Source: Mesorhizobium sp. M7A.F.Ca.US.006.01.1.1
Lineage (GTDB): Bacteria; Pseudomonadota; Alphaproteobacteria; Rhizobiales; Rhizobiaceae
Direction: 5' to 3'
Length of the DNA stretch: 64,000 nt
NCBI RefSeq assembly: GCF_003997935.1
Contig: NZ_RZQL01000003.1
Location: 1-64,000, forward strand
Below the pieces are notes generated by a model that made no database searches, was not told the DNA's origin, and worked only from the letters and a program-made list of their open reading frames with translations. Below, in pieces: positions 37,222 to 45,946 of this stretch (positions are counted from its first letter, which is position 1; the number at the start of each line of letters is the position of its first letter). The translations under genes were made by a program, and so were the position numbers.

Positions 37222-37351
37222 GGCTTCAACGGTTTCCGGCGGCGGGGGCCACCTACCATCGCACGGCCGATACTATCGGCTCTCGCGAAACCGACATGGC
37301 GCGGGCGCCTGCGTGACAGCACCGGCATGGAGCCGGGAAGGCCGGCCTTGC

Positions 37352-38233
37352 TCAGGCGATCAGCACGCGCGGCTCGAAGCGGCCATTGACGGGAATATCG
37401 AGCAGAAAGGTCATGCCGCCCTGCAGATCCAGCAGACGCTGCTTCTCATCCTTGCCCGACCACGCGGAGGTAACCGCCAGCCGATCGGCCTTGGCGCCGA
37501 CAAAGGCCGGGCAGGACGGTTGCGTCACCGGCATGGCAACCGTGCGGACGAGCTTGCCGTCGGGACCATAGGCTTCGATGACGCTGCCGCCCCAGACGGC
37601 ATTCCACAGGATGCCGTCGCGGTCGAGCACAGACCCGTCGATATAGCCCTTGGCCGAGCGGTGGTCGACGAACAGCTTCGGCTCACCGGCAGGCAGACCG
37701 GTCGCCGGGTCGCAGGCGACGCGCATCAGCAGCCCGGTCGAGGTGTCGGTGTAGTAGGCGATCGTGCCATCCTCGGTAAAACAGATCGAATTGGAGACGG
37801 TGATGTCCGAAAACAGGCGGCGCAGTTCGCCCTTGAAAAACCAGTAGATCGAACCCGCGCCTTTTTCCTCGCCTTTGCCCATCGTGCCTATCCACAAGGC
37901 GCCGCAGGGATGGACCCGGGAATCGTTGGAGCGCGTGACCGGATTGTCGGCCTCGACAGGCGTGTGCAGCGTCAGTTTGCCGGTCGCGACGTCGCGCACA
38001 TAAAGGCCGGTCTCGGCGGCGATCAGCTGGCGCTTGTCGTCGATGACGGCGATGGCGCTCGCCATTTGACCAAGCTCATGGACGGTGGTCGCGCCGCCGG
38101 ACAGCCGCTTTTCCAGAAGCTGGCTGTTGACGATGTCGAACCAGTAGAGCGTATCGGTGGCGGGATCGTAGCTCGGCCCCTCGCCGAGCTGGCAGACGTG
38201 ATCGGAAAAAACCGAAACGATCGCTTCGCTCAT
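37352..38233 (-). CDS. SMP-30/gluconolactonase-family lactonase, probable galactonolactonase
   Basis: This 293-residue six-bladed propeller has the conserved metal sites: LGEGPSYD (Glu), SNDSRVHPCGALWIGTMG (Asn), ITVSNSICF (Asn) and GYIDGSVLDRDG (Asp). It hydrolyses sugar lactones; in this operon the likely substrate is D-galactono-lactone made by the galactose dehydrogenase. Two adjacent ATGs exist; I took the second, which is better spaced from GGAGAG. The first overlaps the aldolase stop codon. Confidence 0.87.
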   Translation of the reverse strand: MSEAIVSVFSDHVCQLGEGPSYDPATDTLYWFDIVNSQLLEKRLSGGATTVHELGQMASAIAVIDDKRQLIAAETGLYVRDVATGKLTLHTPVEADNPVTRSNDSRVHPCGALWIGTMGKGEEKGAGSIYWFFKGELRRLFSDITVSNSICFTEDGTIAYYTDTSTGLLMRVACDPATGLPAGEPKLFVDHRSAKGYIDGSVLDRDGILWNAVWGGSVIEAYGPDGKLVRTVAMPVTQPSCPAFVGAKADRLAVTSAWSGKDEKQRLLDLQGGMTFLLDIPVNGRFEPRVLIA

Positions 38234-38871
38234 CATGCCTCTCCGAACACCACATCCCAGGCCGCGACGGCAGCTTGCGCACGCGCGGACACCTCGTCGA
38301 CGCTCATGCCAGGCTTGAACAGGCTGGATCCCAATCCAAAGGCGGTCACGCCGGCCGCCTTGTAGCCGGCAAAATCTTTTTCGGAGACGCCACCGACGGC
38401 GCCGACCAGCGTTTGCGCCGGCAACACGGCGCGCATCGCGGAAATGCCGCCAGCACCGAGCACGCTCGCCGGGAAGAATTTCAGCGCCGAGGCGCCGAGC
38501 TTGATCGCCAGGAAGGCTTCGGTCGGCGTGAACACGCCGGGCATCGTCACCATGCCGTAGTGCATGGCGCGCGCCATCACCTCGGCATCGATATTGGGAC
38601 TGACCAGCAGCCGCCCGCCGGCCTGGTGCAAGCCATCGACATCGGCCGGCGTCAGCACCGTGCCGGCGCCGACCAGCGCCGTTTTCGGCAGCACTTGGAC
38701 GATGCGGGCGATCGACGAGAACGGTTGCGGTGAGTTCAGCGGCACTTCGATCGCCTCGATGCCAGCGTCGAACAGCGCCTGGCCCATGGCCATCGCCTCG
38801 GTGGGCTTGAGCCCGCGAAGGATGGCAACCAGGCCGCGCTTGAGTTTTGGAAACGGTGCGGTCTGGCTCAT
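38233..38871 (-). CDS. dgoA: 2-dehydro-3-deoxy-6-phosphogalactonate aldolase
   Basis: This 212-residue KDPG/KDPGal-type aldolase cleaves 2-keto-3-deoxy-6-phosphogalactonate to pyruvate and glyceraldehyde-3-P. Motifs are LVAILRGLKP, EVPLNSPQPFSS, GAGTVLTPADVD, SPNIDAEV and the Schiff-base Lys of LGASALKFFPAS. The start overlaps the kinase stop by four bases. Dgo rather than Eda identity is based on the operon partners. Confidence 0.9.
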   Translation of the reverse strand: MSQTAPFPKLKRGLVAILRGLKPTEAMAMGQALFDAGIEAIEVPLNSPQPFSSIARIVQVLPKTALVGAGTVLTPADVDGLHQAGGRLLVSPNIDAEVMARAMHYGMVTMPGVFTPTEAFLAIKLGASALKFFPASVLGAGGISAMRAVLPAQTLVGAVGGVSEKDFAGYKAAGVTAFGLGSSLFKPGMSVDEVSARAQAAVAAWDVVFGEA

Positions 38872-39821
38872 CGGGTAACTCCAATTCTGGCGATCATGCC
38901 ATTCTCACGCGCCGCCTCGACGAGACCGGCACGCACTGCCTCGTCGGCGTCGACGGCCCGGACCTTAAGCCCGGCAAGACCAAGTGCGGCCTGGTAGAGC
39001 GCGGCCAGCGCGCCGGACGCAATCAGCACCACGGGTTCCGCGCCGGCGCCGTGACGGCGGCTGGCGGAGGCGATCTCGCCGCCGATCAGAAGGCCGGACA
39101 GGCAGGCTGCGGCATCGTCGGCTTTCAGATCCTGCAGCAGGCCGGCGGCGCGGATGGAAAACAGCCGCGAGGTGACATCGCCGCCTTCGCCAAGCGCCGT
39201 TTCGCACCAGCGGCGGAAGAACGGATTGTCCGATGTGACCGGCTTGGGGTGCTCGCCGAGCGAATGACGCAGGATCGAATGCGCGGCAAGCACGGAAAAC
39301 AGCTCACCGGTCGGCCAGGTGCCGAAGCCGGCAACCGCGCCATCCTCGACCAGCACCCATTTCGAATGGGTGCCGGGCATGCAGACCAGCTGACGCCCCT
39401 TGGCCGGCAGGCCGGCGCCGGCAAGCTGCGTTTCCTCGCCGCGCATGACGTCGGGCGCATCGGCCAGCCGCTGGGCAAGGCCCGGAACGATGCGGATGTC
39501 GCGGCTCTGGCCGGGAACGCTGGCGGCACCCGCAAGGATGGCGCTAAGCGGCGCCGGCACCGTGACATAGGGCGCTTCTAGCCAGCCCTGGCGGGATCCG
39601 GCCATGCCGCAGATGATGACGGGCAGCGCCGCTGGTGCTCCCATCGCCGCCAGATGCCCTTCGAGGATGGTCGAAAAGCCCTTCTGCTGGGCGGTGATCA
39701 GGCCATCATCGCCACGGCGTTCGGCAACCACCTTGCCTTGCCCATCGATCAGCCAGGCCCGCATGCGGGTCGTGCCCCAGTCGACGGCGGCGACCGCCGG
39801 TGCGTTGCCGGCTGGGTTCAC
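38868..39821 (-). CDS. dgoK: 2-dehydro-3-deoxygalactonokinase
   Basis: A 317-residue ASKHA-fold kinase that phosphorylates 2-keto-3-deoxygalactonate. It starts at GTG overlapping the dehydrogenase stop (GTGA), with GGAGG upstream. VDWGTTRMRAWLID is the phosphate loop, CGMAGSRQGW and the MPGTHSKWV motif are typical of DgoK, and VVLIASGALAALYQ is the late nucleotide motif. It overlaps dgoA by four bases. Confidence 0.92.
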   Translation of the reverse strand: MNPAGNAPAVAAVDWGTTRMRAWLIDGQGKVVAERRGDDGLITAQQKGFSTILEGHLAAMGAPAALPVIICGMAGSRQGWLEAPYVTVPAPLSAILAGAASVPGQSRDIRIVPGLAQRLADAPDVMRGEETQLAGAGLPAKGRQLVCMPGTHSKWVLVEDGAVAGFGTWPTGELFSVLAAHSILRHSLGEHPKPVTSDNPFFRRWCETALGEGGDVTSRLFSIRAAGLLQDLKADDAAACLSGLLIGGEIASASRRHGAGAEPVVLIASGALAALYQAALGLAGLKVRAVDADEAVRAGLVEAARENGMIARIGVTR

Positions 39822-40585
39822 AGGAAACCTCCATCGACGATCAGCATCTGCGCTGTCAGCATGCGCGAGGCGTCCGAGGCGAGGAACAGCACGGTGCCGA
39901 CGATGTCGTCGGGCTGCATCACCTGCTTGATGCACTGCTTGGCGACATGGGCGGCAAGCGCCTGTTCGGTCACCCAGAGCTCCTTCTGCCGCTCGGTGAT
40001 CACCCAGCCAGGCGCAATGGCGTTGACGCGGATGCCATCGACGCCGAGCTTGCCGGCCAGCCCCTTGGTAAGACCGAGGATACCGGCCTTGGCGGCCGTG
40101 TAGGACGGCATGTCGGGGTGGTTGATCAGATAGGATGTCGAGGTGAAGTTGATGATCGAGCCGCCGCCGGCCCGCTTCATGCCCGGCGCCACCGCTTGCG
40201 CGGTGAAGAAATGCGGCCGCAGATTGATCGCCTGGTTGTTGTCCCAGAACTCGACCGTCACGTCCTCGACGGCGTGGCGTTCATCCCAGGCGGCATTGTT
40301 GACCAGCACGGTGACATCGCCATGCGCCTCGACGGCTTTCGCGGCGGACGCACGCAGAGCCTCGACGTCGCGCAAATCGGTCTTGAGATAGAGCGGCCTC
40401 TTGCCGAACTCTTTCTCGATGCGGTCGGCAAGGGCCGTGCTCGGGCCGTCGGCGATGTCGATGAAGGCGACATTGGCGCCCTGGCGCACAAAACCCTCGG
40501 TCAGTGAAGCACCTATTCCGGAGCCGCCGCCGGTGATCAGCACCGAGGCTCCTTCGAGGTCGGCAAAATGCGCCGATGGCATCAT
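39818..40585 (-). CDS. SDR-family D-galactose 1-dehydrogenase
   Basis: A 255-residue short-chain dehydrogenase with nucleotide loop ITGGGSGIGAS, NNAAWDERH, catalytic STSYL and YTAAKAG, and a C-terminal DGGFL. First gene of the galactose operon; it oxidises D-galactose to the lactone, followed by the lactonase, kinase and aldolase in this operon. A related rhizobial enzyme is a known galactose dehydrogenase. Two adjacent ATGs are possible; the first has GGGAGA eight bases upstream. Confidence 0.85.
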   Translation of the reverse strand: MMPSAHFADLEGASVLITGGGSGIGASLTEGFVRQGANVAFIDIADGPSTALADRIEKEFGKRPLYLKTDLRDVEALRASAAKAVEAHGDVTVLVNNAAWDERHAVEDVTVEFWDNNQAINLRPHFFTAQAVAPGMKRAGGGSIINFTSTSYLINHPDMPSYTAAKAGILGLTKGLAGKLGVDGIRVNAIAPGWVITERQKELWVTEQALAAHVAKQCIKQVMQPDDIVGTVLFLASDASRMLTAQMLIVDGGFL

Positions 40586-40600
40586 CGTTGTTGTCTCCCA

Positions 40601-40704
40601 GCGCATGACCCCGAAAATCGGATCGATTTTCGGAAAGGGATCATGCGCAAATGTTAAATGCTACAGCGTCCTTTGCGCGTCTTGGAAGACGCGCGGCGCT
40701 GTAG
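40601..40704. repeat. Tandem pair of intergenic palindromes
   Basis: The first palindrome (40601-40648) pairs GCGCATGA with TCATGCGC and contains CCGAAAATCG-GATCGATTTTCGG. The second (40661-40704) is a long hairpin with outer arms CTACAGCG/CGCTGTAG and inner arms GCGCGTCTT/AAGACGCGC around GG. Both look like rhizobial interspersed palindromes. They lie upstream of the galactose operon and downstream of the GGDEF/EAL gene, where the second may also act as an RNA hairpin. The remaining bases to 40851 show nothing else. Confidence 0.7.
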
Positions 40705-40851
40705 CGTGGCCGGCGCGCATCCTAGCCACGCAAGGCGCGTGGGCAAGGGCGAAAGACCGGATTTCTGGGCTTATGTCAGACAAAACGACAATGCGCCGCA
40801 CCGGATGCGCATGGCGGCACCGTCGGGATTACGGACTACGGGGATCGCCGG

Positions 40852-42201
40852 TCAGATCGCCTTGGCGCGCAAGGCGCCGCGGAAAGAATCTCGGAGATAG
40901 CCGAGCGTGGCGTCGGCGTCGACCGGCTTGCCGAACAGATAGCCTTGCCCGCCGGCGCAGCCGAACTGGACCAGGCGGTCGGCCTGCGCTTCCTGCTCGA
41001 TGCCTTCGGCGACGACATCCATGCCGAGCCCCTCGCACATTGCGAGAATGGCGCGGATGATGTGTTCGGACGGCCTGTCATCGAGAATGGAAGAGACGAA
41101 GGCGCGGTCGATCTTGAGCTTGTCGAAATGGAATTCGCGCAAGCGGCCGAGAGAGGACTGGCCGGTGCCGAAATCGTCGAGCGAGACGCGGATGCCGACG
41201 CGGCGCAGATCCTCGACGATCTGCGCGGCCGAGGCCGGGTCGTTCATCAGGCCGGTCTCGGTGATCTCGATCTCCAGCCGGCGCGGATCGAAGCCGGTGC
41301 GGTCTAGGATCGCCAGTATGTGCAGGCCGGTGTTCTGGTCGACGAGCTGCGATGGCGACAGGTTAAACGACAGGAACAGGTCCTTCGGCCAGCTTCGGGC
41401 CGCTTCGGTCGCCTTGCGCAGCACCAACTGCGACAGCGGGCCGATGATGCCGCGCTCCTCGGCGATGGGGATGAAGACGGTTGGCGGCACCGAGCCGAGA
41501 TCGCGATCGGTCCAGCGCGCCAGCGTCTCGAAGCCGATGGTGCGGCGCGTGGCGAGATCGACGATGGGCTGGAAATGCGGCTCCACCTCGCCGGCCGAGA
41601 CAGCCCGGCGCAGCGCCTGTTCGATGCGGGTGACGCGCTTGGCCGCCTCTTCCATCTCACGGGTGTAGACGACGACGCGGCCACGGCCGGAACGCTTGGC
41701 GTGATAGAGCGCCGTCTCGGCCTTGTTGATGAGGATTTCCGTGGTCTCGTCGCCCGAATAGAACAGCGAGCAGCCGACCGAGGCCGAAAGCCTGGCGGTG
41801 CGTTCGCCGACATCATAGGGCGCTGACAGGATCTCGATCAGCATGCGCGATTTTTCGGCCGCTGCATCCTCTGAGAACACCATCGGATAGAGAAAGGCGA
41901 ATTCGTCGGCACCGATGCGGCAGACTGTGGAATGGCCGTCCATCGAGGCGCGCAGCCGCATCGCCACCTGGATCAGGATGTCGTCTCCGGCCTTGTGGCC
42001 GAACAAATCGTTGATCGGCTTGAAGCCGTCGAGGTCGAGAATGCCGACGGTAAAGGGCGCGGGATCGTCGGCACGGTCGGCGATCAGGCGAGCGACCTTG
42101 TCGAAGAAGCGGCGATGGTTGCCAAGCCCGGTCAACGGATCGGTGAATGCCAGATCCGTGCTCTCCCTGTTTGCCTGACCGGTGCCAAACGAAGTTTGCA
42201 T
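40852..42201 (-). CDS. GGDEF/EAL cyclic-di-GMP protein, GGDEF motif altered
   Basis: This 449-residue protein has a GGDEF domain (about residues 15-180) followed by an EAL domain (about 190-445) and no sensory or membrane domain. The GGDEF signature reads GADEF. The EAL motif reads FETLARW, keeping the metal-binding Glu; NLSPSQL, EITETGL, DDFGTG with SLG, KIDRAFV, AEGIE and GYLFGKP are intact. By family rules it is probably a phosphodiesterase whose GGDEF part is inactive or regulatory. No regulatory partner lies adjacent. Confidence 0.92.
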   Translation of the reverse strand: MQTSFGTGQANRESTDLAFTDPLTGLGNHRRFFDKVARLIADRADDPAPFTVGILDLDGFKPINDLFGHKAGDDILIQVAMRLRASMDGHSTVCRIGADEFAFLYPMVFSEDAAAEKSRMLIEILSAPYDVGERTARLSASVGCSLFYSGDETTEILINKAETALYHAKRSGRGRVVVYTREMEEAAKRVTRIEQALRRAVSAGEVEPHFQPIVDLATRRTIGFETLARWTDRDLGSVPPTVFIPIAEERGIIGPLSQLVLRKATEAARSWPKDLFLSFNLSPSQLVDQNTGLHILAILDRTGFDPRRLEIEITETGLMNDPASAAQIVEDLRRVGIRVSLDDFGTGQSSLGRLREFHFDKLKIDRAFVSSILDDRPSEHIIRAILAMCEGLGMDVVAEGIEQEAQADRLVQFGCAGGQGYLFGKPVDADATLGYLRDSFRGALRAKAI

Positions 42202-42433
42202 CGGTGTCCCTGTTTTGTGACGTCGGAATTTAGTTTCAGACTGGCAGCAAACCCTTTAGGAAACGTATCGCGAAATCGATTTTCCATGGGTAACCGCGAC
42301 CTGTTTCGAATGATCGATGAACGCAGCGCATTCGGGTGTCAGATTGCCAATCCTAGGAATGTCGCGATTGGCAGACGGGCAATGAGCCTGTACAGGCAAG
42401 ACAGTTGTCCATCCGAGCCGCCGGAGACCCGTC

Positions 42434-43375
42434 ATGAAGCTGAAAATCGCCGTCCAGATGGACCACATCTCCACGGTGTCGATCGCCGGCGACACCTCGT
42501 TCGCGCTGTCGCTGGAAGCGCAGCGGCGCGGCCATGAGCTGTTCCACTACACGCCGGACCGGCTGTCGTTGCGCGACGGCAAGGTGTTTGCCCGCATCGA
42601 GGAAATGCAGGTGCGCGACGAGAAGGGCAGCCACTATTCGCTGGGCGAGAAGGTGCGCACCGACCTCTCGGAAATGGATGTCGTCCTGCTGCGCCAGGAT
42701 CCGCCGTTCGACATGAACTACATCACCACCACGCACATCCTGGAGCGCATCCATCCGAAAACGCTCGTGGTCAACGATCCGGCCTGGGTGCGCAACAGCC
42801 CCGAAAAGATCTTCGTCACCGAATTTGCCGACCTGATGCCGGACACGCTGATCACCAAGGATCCGCTCGAAGTTGCCGCCTTCCGCAAAGAGTTCGGCGA
42901 CATCATCGTCAAGCCGCTCTACGGCAATGGCGGCGCCGGCATCTTCCATCTGCTCGAGGGCGACCGCAACCTTGCCTCGCTGCTGGAGATGTTCGGCCAG
43001 ATGTTCCGCGAACCCTATATCGTGCAGCGCTATCTCAAGGACGTGCGCAAGGGCGACAAGCGCATCATCCTGATCGACGGCGAGCCGGTCGGCGCCATCA
43101 ACCGGGTGCCGGCCGAGCATGATTCCCGCTCCAACATGCATGTCGGCGGGCGCGCCGAAAGGACCGAACTGACGGCGCGCGAACGCGAGATCTGCGCCCG
43201 CATCGGCCCATCGCTGAAGGAGCGCGGCTTCATCCTGGTCGGCATCGACGTGATCGGCGACTACATGACCGAGATCAACGTGACCTCGCCGACCGGCGTG
43301 CGCGAGGTCAAACGCTTCGGCGGCGCTGACATCGCCAGCCTGTTCTGGGATGCGGTCGAGGGCAAGCGGGGGTAA
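42434..43375 (+). CDS. gshB: Glutathione synthetase
   Basis: This 313-residue ATP-grasp enzyme joins gamma-glutamylcysteine and glycine. Motifs are [67 protein letters not shown] and [19 protein letters not shown], all standard for GshB. The 232 bases upstream are shared with the divergent GGDEF/EAL gene and presumably hold both promoters. It is followed by the ComM-like gene 183 bases on. Confidence 0.97.
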   Translation: MKLKIAVQMDHISTVSIAGDTSFALSLEAQRRGHELFHYTPDRLSLRDGKVFARIEEMQVRDEKGSHYSLGEKVRTDLSEMDVVLLRQDPPFDMNYITTTHILERIHPKTLVVNDPAWVRNSPEKIFVTEFADLMPDTLITKDPLEVAAFRKEFGDIIVKPLYGNGGAGIFHLLEGDRNLASLLEMFGQMFREPYIVQRYLKDVRKGDKRIILIDGEPVGAINRVPAEHDSRSNMHVGGRAERTELTAREREICARIGPSLKERGFILVGIDVIGDYMTEINVTSPTGVREVKRFGGADIASLFWDAVEGKRG

Positions 43376-43558
43376 GCCGTTTTCATTTTGTCTTAACCAT
43401 GTTCCGTTTTTACAACCGCGCTCGATTCCGCCGCAACCCAAGCGGTCATGTGTTCCCGTAATGTTCTTGATTTGACCGTGGAAGTGTGATTGTCTGCCCC
43501 AGGGGGCCGTTCCTGGCCTGAACGCAGGGCTGGGGCCAGCCTGAATTGGGGTTGCACG

Positions 43559-45091
43559 ATGGTGGCGCGGGTTCGCACGGTCGCTTTCCAAGGCATCGAG
43601 GCCGTGCCGGTCGACGTGCAGGTGATGATCGCGCCCGGCAAGGTCAACATGCACATCGTCGGCCTGGGCGACAAGGCGGTGGCCGAAAGCCGCGAGCGGG
43701 TGCAGGCCGCACTGCATGCTTCCGGCCTGTCGATGCCGTCGAAGAAAGTCACGGTCAATCTGGCGCCGGCCGACCTGCCGAAGGAAGGCAGTCATTACGA
43801 CCTGCCGATCGCGCTTGGCCTGATGGCTGCCCTTGGCGCCATTCCGGGCGACATGCTGGCCGGCTATGTCGTGCTTGGAGAATTGTCGCTCGACGGCACG
43901 ATTGCCGCGGTAGCCGGCGCCTTGCCGGCGGCGATCGCCGCCAATGCCGAGGGCAAGGGCCTGATCTGCCCGTTCGCCTGCGGGCCGGAAGCGGCCTGGG
44001 CGGGCAAGGATTTCGACATTCTGGCGCCGCGCAGCCTGATTGCCATCGCCAACCATTTCCGCGGCACGCAGGTGCTGTCGCGCCCCGAGGCCGGCATCCA
44101 CGCCGCGGCGCTGGATTTGCCCGACCTCGCCGACATCAAGGGCCAGGAAACCGCCAAGCGGGCGCTGGAAGTCGCCGCCGCCGGTGGGCATAATCTGCTT
44201 ATGATCGGCCCGCCGGGATCGGGCAAATCGATGCTGGCGCAGCGGCTGCCGTCGATCCTGCCGCCGCTGGCGCCGAAGGAGCTTCTGGAAGTCTCGATGA
44301 TCGCCTCGGTGGCGGGAGAGCTCGGCGAAGGCAAATTGACCGACCGGCGGCCGTTCCGCGCGCCGCACCATTCGGCTTCAATGGCGGCGATGGTCGGCGG
44401 CGGCATCCGCGCGCGGCCGGGCGAGGTGTCGCTGGCCCATCACGGCGTGCTGTTCCTCGACGAGTTCCCCGAGTTCACGCCGCAGACGCTCGATGCGCTG
44501 CGCCAGCCGCTGGAGACCGGCGACTGCATGATCGCGCGGGCGAACCATCGCGTCACCTATCCGGCGCGCATCCAGTTGGTGGCGGCGATGAACCCGTGCC
44601 GCTGCGGCATGGCCGGCGAGCCGGGTTATCGCTGCCTGCGCGGCGAGCGCTGCCGCACCGACTATCAGGCGCGCATTTCGGGCCCGCTGCTCGACCGCAT
44701 CGATCTCAGGATCGAAGTGCCGGCGGTCTTGGCCAGCGACCTGATCCGGCCCGACCGGGCGGAGAAAAGCGCCGATGTGGCGCTGCGCGTGGCACGCGCC
44801 CGCACCATCCAGCGCGAACGCTTCGAGCGGCTCGGCGCCACCCGCGCCACCACCAACGCGCATTGCGCGCCCTCGGTCATCGAGGAGATCGCCATGCCGG
44901 ATGCCGCCGGCCTGTCGCTGCTCAAGGACGCCAGCGAAAAGCTCGCCTTTTCCGCCCGCGCCTACCATCGCGTGCTGAAGGTCGCGAGGACACTGGCCGA
45001 TCTCGACGCCAGCGAGACGGTCGGCCGCATCCATCTGGCCGAAGCGATCTCTTATCGCATGAGCTCGGAGCGGATGGCGCAGGCGGCGTAG
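43559..45091 (+). CDS. ComM/YifB-family Mg-chelatase-like ATPase
   Basis: A 510-residue AAA+ protein with an N-terminal Lon-protease-like domain (NMHIVGLGDKAVAESRERV, SHYDLPIALGLMAALG). The ATPase part has Walker A IGPPGSGKSMLAQRLP, Walker B GVLFLDEFPEF, and a Cys-containing PCRCGMAGEPGYRCLRG insertion before SGPLLDRIDL. The C-terminal domain contains FSARAYHRVLKVARTLADL. ComM helicases drive branch migration in natural transformation; in this group the role is presumed similar but unproven. gshB-comM adjacency is common in rhizobia. Confidence 0.93.
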   Translation: MVARVRTVAFQGIEAVPVDVQVMIAPGKVNMHIVGLGDKAVAESRERVQAALHASGLSMPSKKVTVNLAPADLPKEGSHYDLPIALGLMAALGAIPGDMLAGYVVLGELSLDGTIAAVAGALPAAIAANAEGKGLICPFACGPEAAWAGKDFDILAPRSLIAIANHFRGTQVLSRPEAGIHAAALDLPDLADIKGQETAKRALEVAAAGGHNLLMIGPPGSGKSMLAQRLPSILPPLAPKELLEVSMIASVAGELGEGKLTDRRPFRAPHHSASMAAMVGGGIRARPGEVSLAHHGVLFLDEFPEFTPQTLDALRQPLETGDCMIARANHRVTYPARIQLVAAMNPCRCGMAGEPGYRCLRGERCRTDYQARISGPLLDRIDLRIEVPAVLASDLIRPDRAEKSADVALRVARARTIQRERFERLGATRATTNAHCAPSVIEEIAMPDAAGLSLLKDASEKLAFSARAYHRVLKVARTLADLDASETVGRIHLAEAISYRMSSERMAQAA

Positions 45092-45340
45092 GTCACTCGC
45101 CGCCCGACAAGCCGACCACGCCAAATTGCTGCGAATCGATCATCTCCACGGTGCGGCGGACCTGATTGTCCGCTTGGCCGGCGTCCTCACCACCCAACGG
45201 CCCCCACCGACCGGGCGTCGGCCATTTTCTTCCTCGTCCAGAAGCGTGGACGTCATCGGCATCGGACCAAAGTCTTGGTCTCTGCATTGGACATTCCTTA
45301 TTTAGACAATGCGAATATGGTTGTGGTCGGGGAGCCCACT

Positions 45341-45880
45341 ATGTTCATTGACTATTACGAAGTTTTGGAAGTTAGCCCGAACGCCAATTCGGAGACGCTG
45401 GAGCGCATATTTCGCTATTTTGCGATGCGCTATCATCCAGACAATCGCGAAACCGGCGATGAAGCCCGCTTCAGTGAAATCGTGGAAGCCCACAACACGC
45501 TCAAGGACCCGGTCAAACGCGCTCAATACGACATCGCATACAGGGACCATGCCGGCCTTCGCCGTGAATTGACCGAGGAAGCCAGCAACACCAAAGGCAT
45601 CGAGCGTGATGTCGTGATCCAGGCCAGGCTGCTGTCGCTGCTTTACGCGAAGCGCCGGCACGACGTCAGCAATCCCGGGATCGGAGATGTGGAGCTCGAA
45701 CGCCTGTCAGACTGTCCGCGAGAGCATCTCGAGTTTCATCTCTGGTATCTGAAAGCGAAGGGCTGGATAGCAAGAGTGGAAAACGGGACAATCGCGATTA
45801 CGGTGGAAGGCGTCGATAGGGTCAACTCCGAACACCGTCGCGATCCCACCATCCGGCTCCTGGACCATACAGCTTCCTGA
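45341..45880 (+). CDS. J-domain protein with C-terminal winged-helix-like region
   Basis: The protein has 179 residues and starts at MFIDYYEVL, preceded by GGGGAG. Residues 1-65 form a J domain with the HPD motif in RYHPDNRETGD and LKDPVKRAQYD. The C-terminal half (about residues 110-170: DVELERLSDCPREHLEFHLWYLKAKGWIA...ITVEG) looks like a winged helix for DNA or protein binding. There is no G/F or zinc region, so it is a type III J protein that would recruit DnaK to a special client. The 249 bases before it are non-coding with no clear feature. It converges with glcB. Confidence 0.8.
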   Translation: MFIDYYEVLEVSPNANSETLERIFRYFAMRYHPDNRETGDEARFSEIVEAHNTLKDPVKRAQYDIAYRDHAGLRRELTEEASNTKGIERDVVIQARLLSLLYAKRRHDVSNPGIGDVELERLSDCPREHLEFHLWYLKAKGWIARVENGTIAITVEGVDRVNSEHRRDPTIRLLDHTAS

Positions 45881-45946
45881 CGCCTCACCTCCGGAGGAAG
45901 CCAGGCCGAAGACCTGCCGCCCCATTCACCGCAGGGACTGGCCTCT

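Noticed and set aside
42353-44371. Long open frame on the minus strand across gshB and the ComM-like gene
   Set aside because: Antisense to two well-supported genes; Arg/His-rich low-complexity translation typical of shadow frames.
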